Part shown: positions 16,609 to 25,001 of the stretch, piece after piece
Position numbering within the stretch: the first letter of the stretch is position 1
Layout of the letters: each line of letters starts with the position of its first letter
NCBI GenBank assembly: GCA_002841335.1
Contig: PHEY01000002.1
Span: 1-64,000, forward strand
From: Actinobacteria bacterium HGW-Actinobacteria-2
GTDB lineage: Bacteria; Actinomycetota; Actinomycetes; Propionibacteriales; Propionibacteriaceae
Reading direction: 5' to 3'
DNA length: 64,000 nt
Notes under the pieces: model-generated
The model's database searches: none
The model's input: the letters and a program-made list of their open reading frames with translations, nothing else
Told to the model about the DNA's origin: nothing
Program-made: the position numbers and the translations under genes

Positions 16609-17925
16609 TCAGTCGGTAGAAACGGGGCCAACGCGCATGGAAAGGGCCGGATCGTCCGCAGCAAAGGTACGTACCGGCCCTGGGCCGGATTCGGCGGTCT
16701 CGAAGCGAACGGTGACCCGCCCCAATCCCGACCCCCACACCCAGCCCGCACCGAACTCGGTGTGGTCGACATCAGCGCCGGGAAGCCAGTCCCGCGGACG
16801 GCGGCTCACCGGCGCCTCGGCCTCCTCTACCACCCGCGCCGAGGCCGGCGCCTCGAGGTCGAACAGCGGCTCCTGGGCGACCTCGACCAAGCCGGCAACA
16901 CCCACTCCCAGCAGTCGCACCCCCTGGCGGACGTCTAGGCCGTCGAGGAGCGATCGGGCCACCTGGGCGATCACCTCAGGACGATCCGTGGCGCCGTTGA
17001 GCGTCCGCGACCTGGTCACCGAGGAGAAGTCGGGCCAGCGCACCTTGAGCGTCACCGTCCGGGCGAAGAGACCGGCCTTCACCAGCCGCGCGGTCACCTT
17101 GGCCGCGTGCTGATCAGCGATCGCCGCCAGCACCGCCGGGTCGGACAGATCGTGCTCGAAGGTGTCCTCCATCGAGATCGATTTGGTCTCCCGCTCCGCC
17201 TCGACCGGACGATCGTCGCGAGCGAAGGCCAGCGCGTGCAGATGCTCCCCTCCGGACTTGCCCAACTCGCGCACCAGCTCGGCCTCCGACAACTCCTGCA
17301 GGTCGGCCACCGTGGCTACTCCCAGCCGGGTCAGTCGCTCCATGGTGGCCGGGCCGACCCCAGGAATCGCCCGCGCAGGCAGTGGGGCGATGGTCTCCAG
17401 CTCAGTGCCCGGACGCACCAGCCGGATCCCGTCGGGCTTGGCCAACTCGCTGGCCACCTTGGCCATGAACTTCGAACTGCCCAGCCCTACCGAGGCGGTC
17501 AGCCCACCGGTGGCTTCGGTCAGCCGTGCCCGCAGGTCGGCAGCCAGCGCCAGCAATGCGTCCTCATCCAGCGAACGCGGCGGGCCGGCGGCCAGATCGA
17601 CGAAGGCCTCGTCCAAACTGAGCGGCTCCACCAGCGGCGACAGCTCACGCAGCAGCCCCATCACGATGCCGCTGGCCTGGCGATAGGCGCCGAACCGGCC
17701 GCCGAGGAAGGCGGCATGCGGACAGCGTCGCCGCGCCTCGTGCATCGGCATCGCCGAGCCCACACCGAACGTCCGAGCCTCATAGGACGCCGTGGACACC
17801 ACGCCACGCAGCCCCACGCCCCCGACGATCACCGGCTTGCCGCGCAGCGAGGGCTTGTCGCGTTGCTCGACGGCGGCGAAGAACGCGTCCAGATCGAGAT
17901 GCAGGATGCTCGCGGTGTCACGCAT
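16609..17925 (-). CDS. dinB: DNA polymerase IV (Y family)
   Basis: Error-prone translesion polymerase of about 438 residues. Palm-domain metal ligands are visible in [13 protein letters not shown] (Asp11) and SLDEAFVDL (Asp105, Glu106), with [13 protein letters not shown] forming the nucleotide pocket. The helix-hairpin-helix [15 protein letters not shown] and the little-finger domain follow. The ATG at 17925 has AGGTGA seven bases upstream and is preferred over an ATG five codons earlier. The length is longer than E. coli Pol IV owing to a C-terminal extension seen in actinobacterial members. No lexA-type box was identified. Confidence 0.93.
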   Translation of the reverse strand: MRDTASILHLDLDAFFAAVEQRDKPSLRGKPVIVGGVGLRGVVSTASYEARTFGVGSAMPMHEARRRCPHAAFLGGRFGAYRQASGIVMGLLRELSPLVEPLSLDEAFVDLAAGPPRSLDEDALLALAADLRARLTEATGGLTASVGLGSSKFMAKVASELAKPDGIRLVRPGTELETIAPLPARAIPGVGPATMERLTRLGVATVADLQELSEAELVRELGKSGGEHLHALAFARDDRPVEAERETKSISMEDTFEHDLSDPAVLAAIADQHAAKVTARLVKAGLFARTVTLKVRWPDFSSVTRSRTLNGATDRPEVIAQVARSLLDGLDVRQGVRLLGVGVAGLVEVAQEPLFDLEAPASARVVEEAEAPVSRRPRDWLPGADVDHTEFGAGWVWGSGLGRVTVRFETAESGPGPVRTFAADDPALSMRVGPVSTD

Positions 17926-17985
17926 GGTGATCACCTGCAACCAATCGCTCTCGCACAGATGCCATCATGGCCGACACCCCGGACG

Positions 17986-18155
17986 ATCTCGCGATGCGAG
18001 GGCCATTTGTTGCACGGTGGCCAGCGGTTTCCGCTTGTCGCAGGGGCTGGCGGTATCCACCGGCCGCAGGGAGGCCAGCAACCCCCGCTCGCCGCCGGGG
18101 CGGCCGGCACGTACCCCACGCCCGCCTGCAACAATCTGCCCTCGCATCGCGAGAT
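17986..18155. repeat. Imperfect long inverted repeat (REP/MITE-like)
   Basis: Two 29-bp arms match at 26 of 29 positions: 17986-18014 (starts ATCTCGCGATGCGAGGGC) and 18127-18155 (ends CTCGCATCGCGAGAT). They enclose 112 bp of GC-rich sequence with no gene. The arm core ATCTGCCC-TCG-ATCGCG resembles the inverted repeat at 23921-23986, so both may belong to one family. Confidence 0.75.
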
Positions 18156-18186
18156 GGGCGGCGTGTCGCGGCGCTCCCAGGGGACG

Positions 18187-18690
18187 TCAGCGCGTTTCGT
18201 TGCGGCGGTACCCCACGAAATCGAACTCCGCGTGCGGCTCGCGCCGCACCTCAGCCCATTCGGTGGGGTCGACCTCGGGGAACCGAACCGAACCTTCGGC
18301 ATCGGCATGCACTTCGGTGAGATCGAGATCGGTCAGATACGGCCACGCCTGGGCGTAGATCGTGCCGCCGCCGGCGACGTAGATCTCCTCATCGTCCAGC
18401 TCAGCGGCCAGGGAAAGCGCCAACTCCACCGAGGTGACCGCGAAGCCGGTGGCCCGCTCGTCGGCGGGTAGTTCGACCGCCTCGGGATCGGAGGTGACCA
18501 CGATGGTGGCCCGGCCCGGCAGCCAGCGTCCGATCGCGTCGTGGGTGCGGCGTCCCATGATCATCGGGTGCCCGCTGGTGACTCGCTTGTAGCGAGCCCA
18601 GTCCTCGGCGAACTCGAACGGCTGGCGCTCACCGTCGCCGAGGACGCCGTTGGCGGCGACGATGGCGATCGCGATGATTCGGGCGCTCAT
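18187..18690 (-). CDS. folA: Dihydrofolate reductase
   Basis: NADPH-dependent reduction of dihydrofolate, regenerating the tetrahydrofolate used by ThyA. 167 residues with the N-terminal [13 protein letters not shown] strand, the substrate/NADPH region [20 protein letters not shown], and [20 protein letters not shown], the typical GG-cofactor loop. Last gene of the rph-rdgB-thyA-folA operon; the ATG at 18690 overlaps the thyA stop by 4 bp. Confidence 0.95.
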   Translation of the reverse strand: MSARIIAIAIVAANGVLGDGERQPFEFAEDWARYKRVTSGHPMIMGRRTHDAIGRWLPGRATIVVTSDPEAVELPADERATGFAVTSVELALSLAAELDDEEIYVAGGGTIYAQAWPYLTDLDLTEVHADAEGSVRFPEVDPTEWAEVRREPHAEFDFVGYRRNETR

Positions 18691-19481
18691 ACCGAGATCG
18701 GGGCTTTGATTCCGGGGTGCGGGTCGTAGTCGACGATCTCGATGTCAGCCAGTTCGACCGCGTCGATGTCGGTGATCGACGGGTTCAGCACCAGCTTCGG
18801 CAGCGAACGCGGCTCGCGGGTGAGCTGCAGGCGCGCCTGATCGAGGTGATTCAGGTACAGGTGGGTGTCGCCAAGAGTGTGGACGAAGTCGCCCACCTCG
18901 AGGTCGGTGAGCTGGGCGACCAGGTGAGTCAGCAGCGCGTAGGAGGCGATGTTGAACGGCACCCCGAGAAACACGTCGGCCGAGCGCTGGTAGAGCTGGC
19001 AGCTGAGCTTGCCGTCGGCCACGTAGAACTGGAAGAAGGCGTGGCACGGCGGCAGCGCCATCTCGCTGAGTTGCCCGACGTTCCAGGCGCTGACGATGTG
19101 CCGACGCGAATCGGGGTTGTTCTTGATCGACTCGATCACCGTCTTGATCTGATCGACGTGGCCGCCGTCCGGGGTGGGCCAGGAGCGCCACTGGTAGCCG
19201 TAGATCGGGCCGAGCTCGCCGTTGGCGTCAGCCCACTCGTCCCAGATGGTGATGTTGTTCTCGTGCAGCCAGGCCAGGTTGGTCGAGCCACGCAGGAACC
19301 ACAGCAGCTCGCCGAAGATCGAGCGGGTGTGCAGCTTCTTGGTGGTCAGCAGCGGGAAGCCCTCGGCGAGGTTGAACCGCATCTGGTGACCGAACACGCT
19401 GATCGTGCCGGTGCCGGTGCGGTCGGACTTCTCCACACCCTCGGTGAGCACCCGGTCGAGCAGGTCGAGGTATTGCTTCAT
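18687..19481 (-). CDS. thyA: Thymidylate synthase
   Basis: Converts dUMP to dTMP with methylenetetrahydrofolate. 264 residues, the usual ThyA length. It shows [17 protein letters not shown] (phosphate-binding Arg), the nucleophile in [13 protein letters not shown] (Cys146) and the conserved [20 protein letters not shown]. 4-bp overlaps with both rdgB and folA indicate coupled translation. Confidence 0.97.
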   Translation of the reverse strand: MKQYLDLLDRVLTEGVEKSDRTGTGTISVFGHQMRFNLAEGFPLLTTKKLHTRSIFGELLWFLRGSTNLAWLHENNITIWDEWADANGELGPIYGYQWRSWPTPDGGHVDQIKTVIESIKNNPDSRRHIVSAWNVGQLSEMALPPCHAFFQFYVADGKLSCQLYQRSADVFLGVPFNIASYALLTHLVAQLTDLEVGDFVHTLGDTHLYLNHLDQARLQLTREPRSLPKLVLNPSITDIDAVELADIEIVDYDPHPGIKAPISV

Positions 19482-20086
19482 CGCTTCCTCAGATACTTCT
19501 TCAACAGCGGGACGATCTTACGAACCGCTTGACCGCGGTGGCTGATGGCGTCCTTGACTTCGGGGAGAAGTTCGCCATTGGTCTTGGCGTACCCGTCGGC
19601 GATGAAGATCGGGTCGTAGCCGAAGCCGTTCTTGCCGCGCGGGGTGAGCACCAGCCGTCCGTTCATCACCCCGCGCACCAGGTGCTGGGTGCCATCGGGG
19701 GCGACCATGGCCATCGCGCAGACGAAGCGAGCGGTGCGGTCTTCGTCGCGGGTGTCGTGCAGTTGGGCGAGCAGCAACTTCAGATTGGACGCGTCGGTGG
19801 CCTCCGGCCCCGACCAGCGGGCCGAGCGGACGCCGGGCATCCGGTTGAGCAGGTCGACTTCCAGGCCGGAGTCGTCGGCGACCGCGATACAACCGGTGGC
19901 CGCGACCGCCGCTTTGGCCTTGATCAGTGCATTGCCCTCGAAGGTCTTCTCGGTCTCGGCGGGCTCGGGGTAGGGCGGGAAGTCGTCCAGACCCTTCACT
20001 TCGGCGTCCACTCCGGACGCGGCCAGGACGCGGTGCAGTTCTGCGGCCTTCTTGGCGTTGTGGGTGGCCACCACGATCACGGTCAT
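19478..20086 (-). CDS. rdgB: XTP/dITP diphosphatase (RdgB/HAM1)
   Basis: House-cleaning pyrophosphatase that removes non-canonical purine nucleotides (XTP, dITP). 202 residues beginning [20 protein letters not shown], the Ham1 nucleotide-binding motif, with [20 protein letters not shown] and [12 protein letters not shown]. Overlaps rph upstream and thyA downstream by 4 bp each. The rph-rdgB pair is classical in actinobacteria. Confidence 0.96.
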   Translation of the reverse strand: MTVIVVATHNAKKAAELHRVLAASGVDAEVKGLDDFPPYPEPAETEKTFEGNALIKAKAAVAATGCIAVADDSGLEVDLLNRMPGVRSARWSGPEATDASNLKLLLAQLHDTRDEDRTARFVCAMAMVAPDGTQHLVRGVMNGRLVLTPRGKNGFGYDPIFIADGYAKTNGELLPEVKDAISHRGQAVRKIVPLLKKYLRKR

Positions 20087-20808
20087 CGGGCCAGTGCCTC
20101 GCTTTGCTTGGCGCTCAGGGTTGCGCAGCCGGCCAGGCCGAGATCGAGCAGTTCGTCGAGCACTGCGCGGCTGAACGGTTCGCCTTCGGCGGTGCCCTGA
20201 ACTTCGATCAGTCGGCCGTCGCCGGTGGCGACCACGTTGAGGTCGACTTCGGCGCGAGAGTCTTCGGAGTAGGCCAGATCGAGCATGGTCTCGCCGTCGA
20301 TGACACCCACCGAGATCGCAGCGACCGAACCGATCAGCGGCTCGCCGACCAGGGACCCGCGCTCACGCAGCCAGGCGACCGCGTCGACCAGGGCGACGTA
20401 GGCGCCGGTGATCGCCGCCGTGCGAGTACCGCCGTCGGCCTGCAGGACGTCACAGTCGAGGACGATGGTGTTCTCGCCGAGTGCGGCGTAGTCGATGACC
20501 GCGCGCAACGAGCGCCCGATCAGGCGGCTGATCTCGTGGGTGCGCCCGCCGATGCGTCCCTTCACCGACTCACGGTCGCCGCGGGTGTGCGTGGCGCGGG
20601 GAAGCATCGCGTACTCGGCGGTCACCCAGCCCAGGCCACTGCCCTTGCGCCAACGCGGTACCCCTTCGGTGACCGAGGCCGCGATCAGCACGCGAGTGGC
20701 GCCGAACTCGACTAGGACAGAGCCTTCAGCATGGTCGAGCCATTTGCGGGTGATCCGCACCTCTCGCAACTGAGAAGGGTCTCGACCATCAACGCGGGTA
20801 CCAGCCAT
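20083..20808 (-). CDS. rph: Ribonuclease PH
   Basis: Phosphorolytic 3' exoribonuclease trimming tRNA precursors. The ATG at 20808 gives 241 residues starting [20 protein letters not shown], exactly the family N terminus; a longer in-frame extension is rejected. Characteristic segments are [41 protein letters not shown] and [13 protein letters not shown]. First gene of the four-gene overlapping operon. Confidence 0.95.
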   Translation of the reverse strand: MAGTRVDGRDPSQLREVRITRKWLDHAEGSVLVEFGATRVLIAASVTEGVPRWRKGSGLGWVTAEYAMLPRATHTRGDRESVKGRIGGRTHEISRLIGRSLRAVIDYAALGENTIVLDCDVLQADGGTRTAAITGAYVALVDAVAWLRERGSLVGEPLIGSVAAISVGVIDGETMLDLAYSEDSRAEVDLNVVATGDGRLIEVQGTAEGEPFSRAVLDELLDLGLAGCATLSAKQSEALAR

Positions 20809-20889
20809 GGCGCCAACCCTATCGGCTGAAACCGACGGTCCTGAGTGGTTCGCTAGGTAGTCTTTTGGTGTTCCGGGATTTGCGTCCGC

Positions 20890-20905
20890 ATACCCTGGGG
20901 GGTAT
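20890..20905. promoter_or_regulatory. CsoR/CstR-type operator
   Basis: ATACCC-TGGG-GGGTAT, a perfect inverted repeat with the G/C-tract pattern bound by CsoR-family repressors (copper- or persulfide-responsive). It sits 32 bp before the start of the small Cys-rich protein and rhodanese pair. No CsoR-family gene is in the window. Confidence 0.6.
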
Positions 20906-20937
20906 CGTTGGAGCAACAGAACGTGAGGAGAACCCCT

Positions 20938-21096
20938 ATGTGCAGTCCCGTCCGTTGTCGTCAGTGCGGTAAGACCACCTGGTCCGGCTGTGGCCAGCAT
21001 GTCGCCATGGTCAAGAGCATGGTTCCGGCCGATCAGTGGTGCGGTGGCCACGGCTCGTCCACCCCGCAGCGCTCCGGCGGGTTCTTCGGCCGGTGA
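20938..21096 (+). CDS. Small Cys-rich protein, 52 residues
   Basis: Starts at ATG 20938 with GAGGAG upstream; the nearby in-frame ATG at 20908 lacks a ribosome site. It begins [20 protein letters not shown] and contains six Cys in all, including CRQC, a lone Cys in SGCGQH, and a WCGGHG near the end, suggesting a small metal- or persulfide-binding ribbon. Similar short proteins occur in actinobacteria beside sulfurtransferases (recalled, not searched). Overlap with the rhodanese gene (GTGA) and the shared CsoR-like operator suggest a joint role in sulfur or metal stress. Function unknown. Confidence 0.75.
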   Translation: MCSPVRCRQCGKTTWSGCGQHVAMVKSMVPADQWCGGHGSSTPQRSGGFFGR

Positions 21097-21524
21097 GACT
21101 CGCCCCCACAGTTGCCGCAATGGCTGCTGTCGCCGCGTTGCTGAGTGGGTGCTCTTCGACCCCCTTGAGCCCCACCTCGGGTCCGACTGCGGCGGCGGTG
21201 CCGGCCAACGGCACCTCACTCTCCCCTGCTGACTTCGCAGGGGCAGTGAAGCTGCCGAACACGGTGCTGCTGGACGTCCGCACTCCGACTGAGTTCACCT
21301 CGGGACACATCAGCGGAGCAGTGAACGTCGACGTCGAGGCAGCGGACTTCGCCACCAAGGTGGCCGCCCTCGACAAGACCAAGACCTACGCGGTCTACTG
21401 CCGTGCGGCTAACCGGTCGAAGGTCGCGATGTCGGCAATGGTGCAGCTCGGTTTCACTTCGGTGTACGACCTGGCCGGCGGCATCAACAACTGGAAGTCA
21501 GCAGGCGGCGAAGTCGTCAGCTGA
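21093..21524 (+). CDS. Rhodanese-domain lipoprotein
   Basis: Exported single-domain sulfurtransferase of about 143 residues. Starting at GTG 21093, inside the preceding stop, gives a signal peptide with lipobox LLSGC (Cys20) and a Ser/Thr/Pro linker. The rhodanese domain has [19 protein letters not shown] and the active-site loop [12 protein letters not shown] with the catalytic Cys. Anchored outside the membrane, it would handle sulfane sulfur from the environment. Coupled to the Cys-rich 52-mer and followed by a terminator. Confidence 0.9.
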   Translation: MRLAPTVAAMAAVAALLSGCSSTPLSPTSGPTAAAVPANGTSLSPADFAGAVKLPNTVLLDVRTPTEFTSGHISGAVNVDVEAADFATKVAALDKTKTYAVYCRAANRSKVAMSAMVQLGFTSVYDLAGGINNWKSAGGEVVS

Positions 21525-21560
21525 TCCCACACCAGCCCGGAATCCCCCAAACCCCCGGAA

Positions 21561-21590
21561 AGAGCCCCCGGCCGCAAGGCTGGGGGCTCT
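21561..21590 (+). terminator. Terminator after the rhodanese gene
   Basis: A 13-bp stem (AGAGCCCCCGGCC / GGCTGGGGGCTCT, one mismatch) with a GCAA tetraloop followed by TGTGGTTTGT. Confidence 0.85.
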
Positions 21591-21607
21591 TGTGGTTTGT
21601 GGGGAGG

Positions 21608-21650
21608 GGTCTCGACACGGTCGCTGCGCGACCTGCTCAACCGGCGGCGC
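21608..21650. repeat. Diverged copy of the dispersed TCGA-rich repeat
   Basis: GGTCTCGACACGGTCGCTGC then CTGCTCAACCGGCGG matches, in reverse orientation, the units at 16347-16593. A partial second copy (TTGCTGCTCAACCAGCGGGC) follows to about 21690. Confidence 0.6.
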
Positions 21651-21742
21651 GTGGGAGGTCTCGGCACGCTTGCTGCTCAACCAGCGGGCGGCTCGCTCAG
21701 TTACCGAGCAGGCGGGACGTGCCGATGGGACACCGGGCTGGG

Positions 21743-21901
21743 ACACCGGGGACGGTTCCTGGCGCCCCACCGTCGCCGCAGCGAGGGGGCAAGGTCCTCA
21801 CCACAGCTGGACACCTGGGACGCGAGGAACCGTCCCTGTGTCCCGGGCGCTGTGTCCCCGGCGACGCAAAGGGTAGGCACACCAGGAACCGTCCCCGGTG
21901 T
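21743..21901. repeat. Inverted repeat carrying the GGGGACGGTTCC motif
   Basis: Perfect 20-bp arms ACACCGGGGACGGTTCCTGG (21743-21762) and its complement (21882-21901) enclose 119 bp that holds another diverged copy (GAGGAACCGTCCCTGTG). There is no gene inside. It ends just before the dapC stop codon at 21908. Confidence 0.8.
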
Positions 21902-21907
21902 GTCGGG

Positions 21908-23011
21908 CTAGGCGGAGGCGGCGAGCAGGCGGGACGCGGCGGCTTCGACGCGTTCATCGGTGGCGGTCAGCGCCACTCGGACGAACTGGGCGGCACCGTA
22001 GAAGTCGCCCGGAGCGACCAGGATGCCAAGGCCGGCGAGGTGGTCGACACTGGCCCGACAGTCCTCGTCGCGGGTGCACCACAGGTAGAGCGATCCCTCC
22101 GAATGCTCGACCCGATACCCGGCGGCCTCCAGTGCGGGACGCAGCAGCGCCCGACGTCGGGCGTAGCGCTCGCGTTGCTCGGCAACATGGCTGTGATCAC
22201 GCAGCGCGGCAGCCAGAGCAGCCTGCACCGGTGTGGGCAGCATCAGCCCGGAGTGCTTGCGAACCTCCAACAGCGGGGCCACCAGCGCCTGATCGCCGGC
22301 GATGAAGCCGGCACGGTAGCCGGCCATGTTCGAGCGCTTCGAGGACGAATGGACGGCCAGCAGCCCGTCCGGCGAGCCGCCGTTGACGTCTGGGTGCAGC
22401 ACCGAGACCGGCTCGGCCTCCCAGCCGAACTCGCCGTAGCACTCGTCGGAGGCCAGAACGGCGCCCACGGCGCGGGCGGCGTCCACCCAGGCCCGCATCT
22501 CGTCCGCGTCGAGGATCCGTCCGTGCGGGTTGGCCGGCGAGTTGATCCAGATGAGCTTCGGGGCAATCCCGGCGATCTCAGCCGGGTCGTCGCAGCAGAC
22601 AACCTGCGCGCCGCACAGCTTGGCGCCCACGTCATAGGTGGGATACGCCGTTGTCGGGATGACCACGACATCGTCCGGTCCCAGACCGAGTTGGGACGGC
22701 AGCAGCGCGACCAGTTCCTTGGTGCCGATCACCGGCAGGACATTCACATCCCGCAGCGGCACCGACGACCAGCGGGTCTGCAGGTAGTCGATGATCGCCG
22801 AACGCAGCTCGGCGGTGCCCCACGTGGTGGGGTAGCCCGGGGCGTCCGCGTGCGCGATCAACGCCTCACGGACCACCTGCGGGGTGGGATCGACCGGCGT
22901 GCCGACCGACAGATCGACGATGCCGCCGGGGTGGGCTGAGGCTCGTTGCCGAGCCCCAGCCAGAGAGTCCCAGGGAAAGTCGGGCAGCCTTGCGGCCAGC
23001 CCCGAACTCAT
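21908..23011 (-). CDS. dapC: Succinyldiaminopimelate transaminase
   Basis: PLP fold-type I aminotransferase of 367 residues in the lysine/DAP pathway, making N-succinyl-L,L-DAP. The N terminus FPWDSLAGARQRASAHPGGI and DLSVGTPVDPTP are typical of actinobacterial DapC. The PLP lysine is in SSSKRSNMAGYRAG (Lys225), with NSPANPHGR and ASDECYGEFGW as cofactor contacts. It overlaps fdxA by 4 bp, the standard fdxA-dapC order in actinobacteria. Confidence 0.93.
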   Translation of the reverse strand: MSSGLAARLPDFPWDSLAGARQRASAHPGGIVDLSVGTPVDPTPQVVREALIAHADAPGYPTTWGTAELRSAIIDYLQTRWSSVPLRDVNVLPVIGTKELVALLPSQLGLGPDDVVVIPTTAYPTYDVGAKLCGAQVVCCDDPAEIAGIAPKLIWINSPANPHGRILDADEMRAWVDAARAVGAVLASDECYGEFGWEAEPVSVLHPDVNGGSPDGLLAVHSSSKRSNMAGYRAGFIAGDQALVAPLLEVRKHSGLMLPTPVQAALAAALRDHSHVAEQRERYARRRALLRPALEAAGYRVEHSEGSLYLWCTRDEDCRASVDHLAGLGILVAPGDFYGAAQFVRVALTATDERVEAAASRLLAASA

Positions 23012-23325
23012 TCCTTCGGAGGAAGGGCGGCAACCAGCGGGTGGTCACCGTCGTAAGCACCGAAGTCAGCAGCGCCGCCGGGCGAGCCGATCTCGGAGAA
23101 GAACTCTGCGTTGATCTTGGTGAACTGAGCCTGGTCGCCCGGAACGTCGTCTTCGTAGAAGATGGCAGCGGTCGGGCACACCGGCTCGCAGGCGCCGCAG
23201 TCAACGCACTCATCCGGCTGGATGTAGAGCGTGCGGGTGCCTTCGTAGATGCAGTCGACGGGGCACTCTTCGACACAGGCCTTGTCTTTGACATCCACAC
23301 ACGGATCGGTGATCACGTAAGCCAT
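23008..23325 (-). CDS. fdxA: Seven-iron ferredoxin
   Basis: 105-residue low-potential electron carrier with 3Fe-4S and 4Fe-4S clusters. Eight Cys lie at 9, 17, 21, 25, 40, 43, 46 and 50, with CVDCGACEPVCP as the canonical bacterial ferredoxin motif and the longer CVDVKDKAC spacing of the three-iron site. The C-terminal extension of about 45 residues fits mycobacterial FdxA. First gene of the fdxA-dapC pair. Confidence 0.95.
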   Translation of the reverse strand: MAYVITDPCVDVKDKACVEECPVDCIYEGTRTLYIQPDECVDCGACEPVCPTAAIFYEDDVPGDQAQFTKINAEFFSEIGSPGGAADFGAYDGDHPLVAALPPKE

Positions 23326-23391
23326 CGGGGACTCCTCACTCAGGGATACTTACCTCGTCGCCAACTGTACGAGTTCTGAGGGGAAAAGGTA

Positions 23392-23874
23392 GTGGATCGC
23401 CACGATGTGCAACCACATACCCGGGTCAGTATCGCGTTTGTAACCGAGGACGGCCCGGGCGAGGCTGTGGGGTGGGTGATCAGCAACGATTCGACATCGC
23501 TGAGCCTGCGAACGCGCTCCGGCGAACGGCTCCTGCCGTGGTCACAGGTGACCAGCTGCCGGTCGATCGGGGTGCCGCGTGGCCGCGACCCGCTGCGCAC
23601 TCCCCCGTCGCAGTTGGCCGAACTGGCCGGACACGCCGGGCTGAGCGGGCGAAAATTCATTATTCGGCTGTCCCAGCTACTGGACGGGCGCGGCCCCGTC
23701 CGTCCTGCTGAAGGCGTGTTCGTCGACGGCGAGTGGGCGGTCTGCGCCGCCGGTGAGGACGTGCTAGCGCGAGCCTGGGCCGCCGCTCACGCCGACGCCC
23801 GCAGCCTGCTGGTGATCGCCACCGACGACCAGGCAACCGAGCTGACAACCCTCGGCTTCACCGAAGCCCCCTGA
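23392..23874 (+). CDS. Hypothetical protein, 160 residues
   Basis: Starts at GTG 23392 after GGGGAAAAGGT, divergent from fdxA. The first 60 residues (TRVSIAFVTEDGPGEAVGWV, then GERLLPWSQVTSCRSIG) look like a small beta barrel. The C-terminal half resembles part of an acetyltransferase-like fold, but no catalytic motif is clear. Similar proteins sit beside fdxA-dapC in related genomes (recollection, not checked). Function not assigned. Confidence 0.6.
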   Translation: MDRHDVQPHTRVSIAFVTEDGPGEAVGWVISNDSTSLSLRTRSGERLLPWSQVTSCRSIGVPRGRDPLRTPPSQLAELAGHAGLSGRKFIIRLSQLLDGRGPVRPAEGVFVDGEWAVCAAGEDVLARAWAAAHADARSLLVIATDDQATELTTLGFTEAP

Positions 23875-23920
23875 CCCCCGCCCCACCCAGCCCCCCAACC
23901 CCAACCCCACACCCCCACGA

Positions 23921-23986
23921 ATCTGCCCCCGAATCGCGCAACTGCTACCGGTTTTTCGGGGGCGCCTGCGCGTTTCGGGGGCAGAT
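23921..23986. terminator. Inverted repeat between convergent genes, probable bidirectional terminator
   Basis: 20-bp arms ATCTGCCCCCGAATCGCGCA (23921-23940) and its near-complement (23967-23986, one mismatch) flank a 26-nt loop. It lies between the convergent 160-residue gene and the DMT transporter. The arm core resembles the inverted repeat at 17986-18155. Confidence 0.7.
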
Positions 23987-23989
23987 CGG

Positions 23990-24067
23990 CTGGGGTCGGG
24001 GTGGGCGGGGCGGGGAGGGCGGGGCGGGGTCGGGGTCGGGGGGCTGGGTCGGGGTCGGGGGGCTGGG
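23990..24067. repeat. G-rich low-complexity tandem repeat
   Basis: Repeats of GGGGTCGGGG and GGGCGGGGC with a repeated GGGGGGCTGGGTC segment. Many runs of three or more G on the plus strand give G-quadruplex potential. C-rich runs occur also at 23876-23915. Confidence 0.7.
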
Positions 24068-24069
24068 GG

Positions 24070-24999
24070 TTAGGTGGAGGTCGGATTGGGTGCTCGACGG
24101 GGTAGGGCGCCCAGCTGGGAGATGACCACGCCGGCCACCATCAGCGCGGCACCGACGTAGCCGCGGACGCCCATCGACTCGCCCAGGATCAGCGCGCCGC
24201 CGAGGGCGCCGAAGACCGACTCCATGGCCATGATCAGCGAGGCGTGCGTGGCCAGCGCGTCCCGCTGCCCGACCACCTGCAGGGTGAAGGCGATACCGAC
24301 ACTGAGCAGGCCGCCGTACAGGATCGGTACCAGCGCCTGATCGATGCCGGTGAACGGGGCCGGCTCGGCCACGAACGCGGCCGGGGTCGACAACACCGAG
24401 CAGGTGAGGAACTGCACGACCGCGAACCGCAGCGCCGACAGCCGAGCGCCGTAGTGGTCGATCACCAGGATCTGGCCGGTCCAGGCCAACGTCGAGGCGA
24501 TCAGCAGCACCTCGCCGAAACCGATGGTGAAGGCGTCGGTCACCGCGATCAGGTAGAGCCCGATCACCGATGAGACCACGCCCAGCACCGTCGAGACGCT
24601 GCTGCGATGGCCGCGGAAGGCGGCAACCACCGGCACGAACACCATGTAGAGCCCGGTGATGAACGCCGCATTGCCCGCAGGGACTGTGGTCATCGCCCCT
24701 TGCTGCAGGGCGCTGGCCACGGTGAGGAAGACGCCCGCGGCGATGCCGGGGCCGAGCACGTCCCGCCACGCCTTGCGGCGGTGCGCAGTGGGGACCTGAC
24801 GCTTGGCCGTCCATCCCCGCCAGGCGATGATCGCCAGCACCACCAACGCACCCAGGGCGAACCGGACCGCGTTGAAGGTGAACGGCCCCACAAACTGGGC
24901 GCCGATACGTTGAGCGACGAACGCGAAGCCCCAAATCGCCGAAGCAAGCAGCAACAGCAGGTTGGCGCGGGTGCGCCGTCCGCTCAACGTGCCAGGCAA
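24070..24999 (-). CDS. EamA/DMT-family transporter
   Basis: Drug/metabolite transporter of about 309 residues with ten predicted helices in two EamA repeats: the first starts LLLLLASAIWGFAFVAQRIG, the second near LIASTLAWTGQILVIDH with the conserved MAMESVFGALGGALILGE. Probable metabolite exporter, substrate unknown. The gene begins 2 bp after the transketolase stop, so it is co-transcribed. The only start there is TTG at 24999, with GAGG directly against it, so the exact start is uncertain. Confidence 0.85.
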   Translation of the reverse strand: MPGTLSGRRTRANLLLLLASAIWGFAFVAQRIGAQFVGPFTFNAVRFALGALVVLAIIAWRGWTAKRQVPTAHRRKAWRDVLGPGIAAGVFLTVASALQQGAMTTVPAGNAAFITGLYMVFVPVVAAFRGHRSSVSTVLGVVSSVIGLYLIAVTDAFTIGFGEVLLIASTLAWTGQILVIDHYGARLSALRFAVVQFLTCSVLSTPAAFVAEPAPFTGIDQALVPILYGGLLSVGIAFTLQVVGQRDALATHASLIMAMESVFGALGGALILGESMGVRGYVGAALMVAGVVISQLGALPRRAPNPTST

Positions 25000-25001
25000 C
25001 C

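Noticed and set aside
16075-16938. Plus-strand frame across tRNA-Leu, the repeats and the dinB end
   Set aside because: Translated tRNA antisense and repeat DNA; not protein-like.
21590-21905. Protein-coding genes in the repeat region before dapC
   Set aside because: The open frames follow the inverted repeats and share no recognisable domain; the DNA is better explained as repeat elements.
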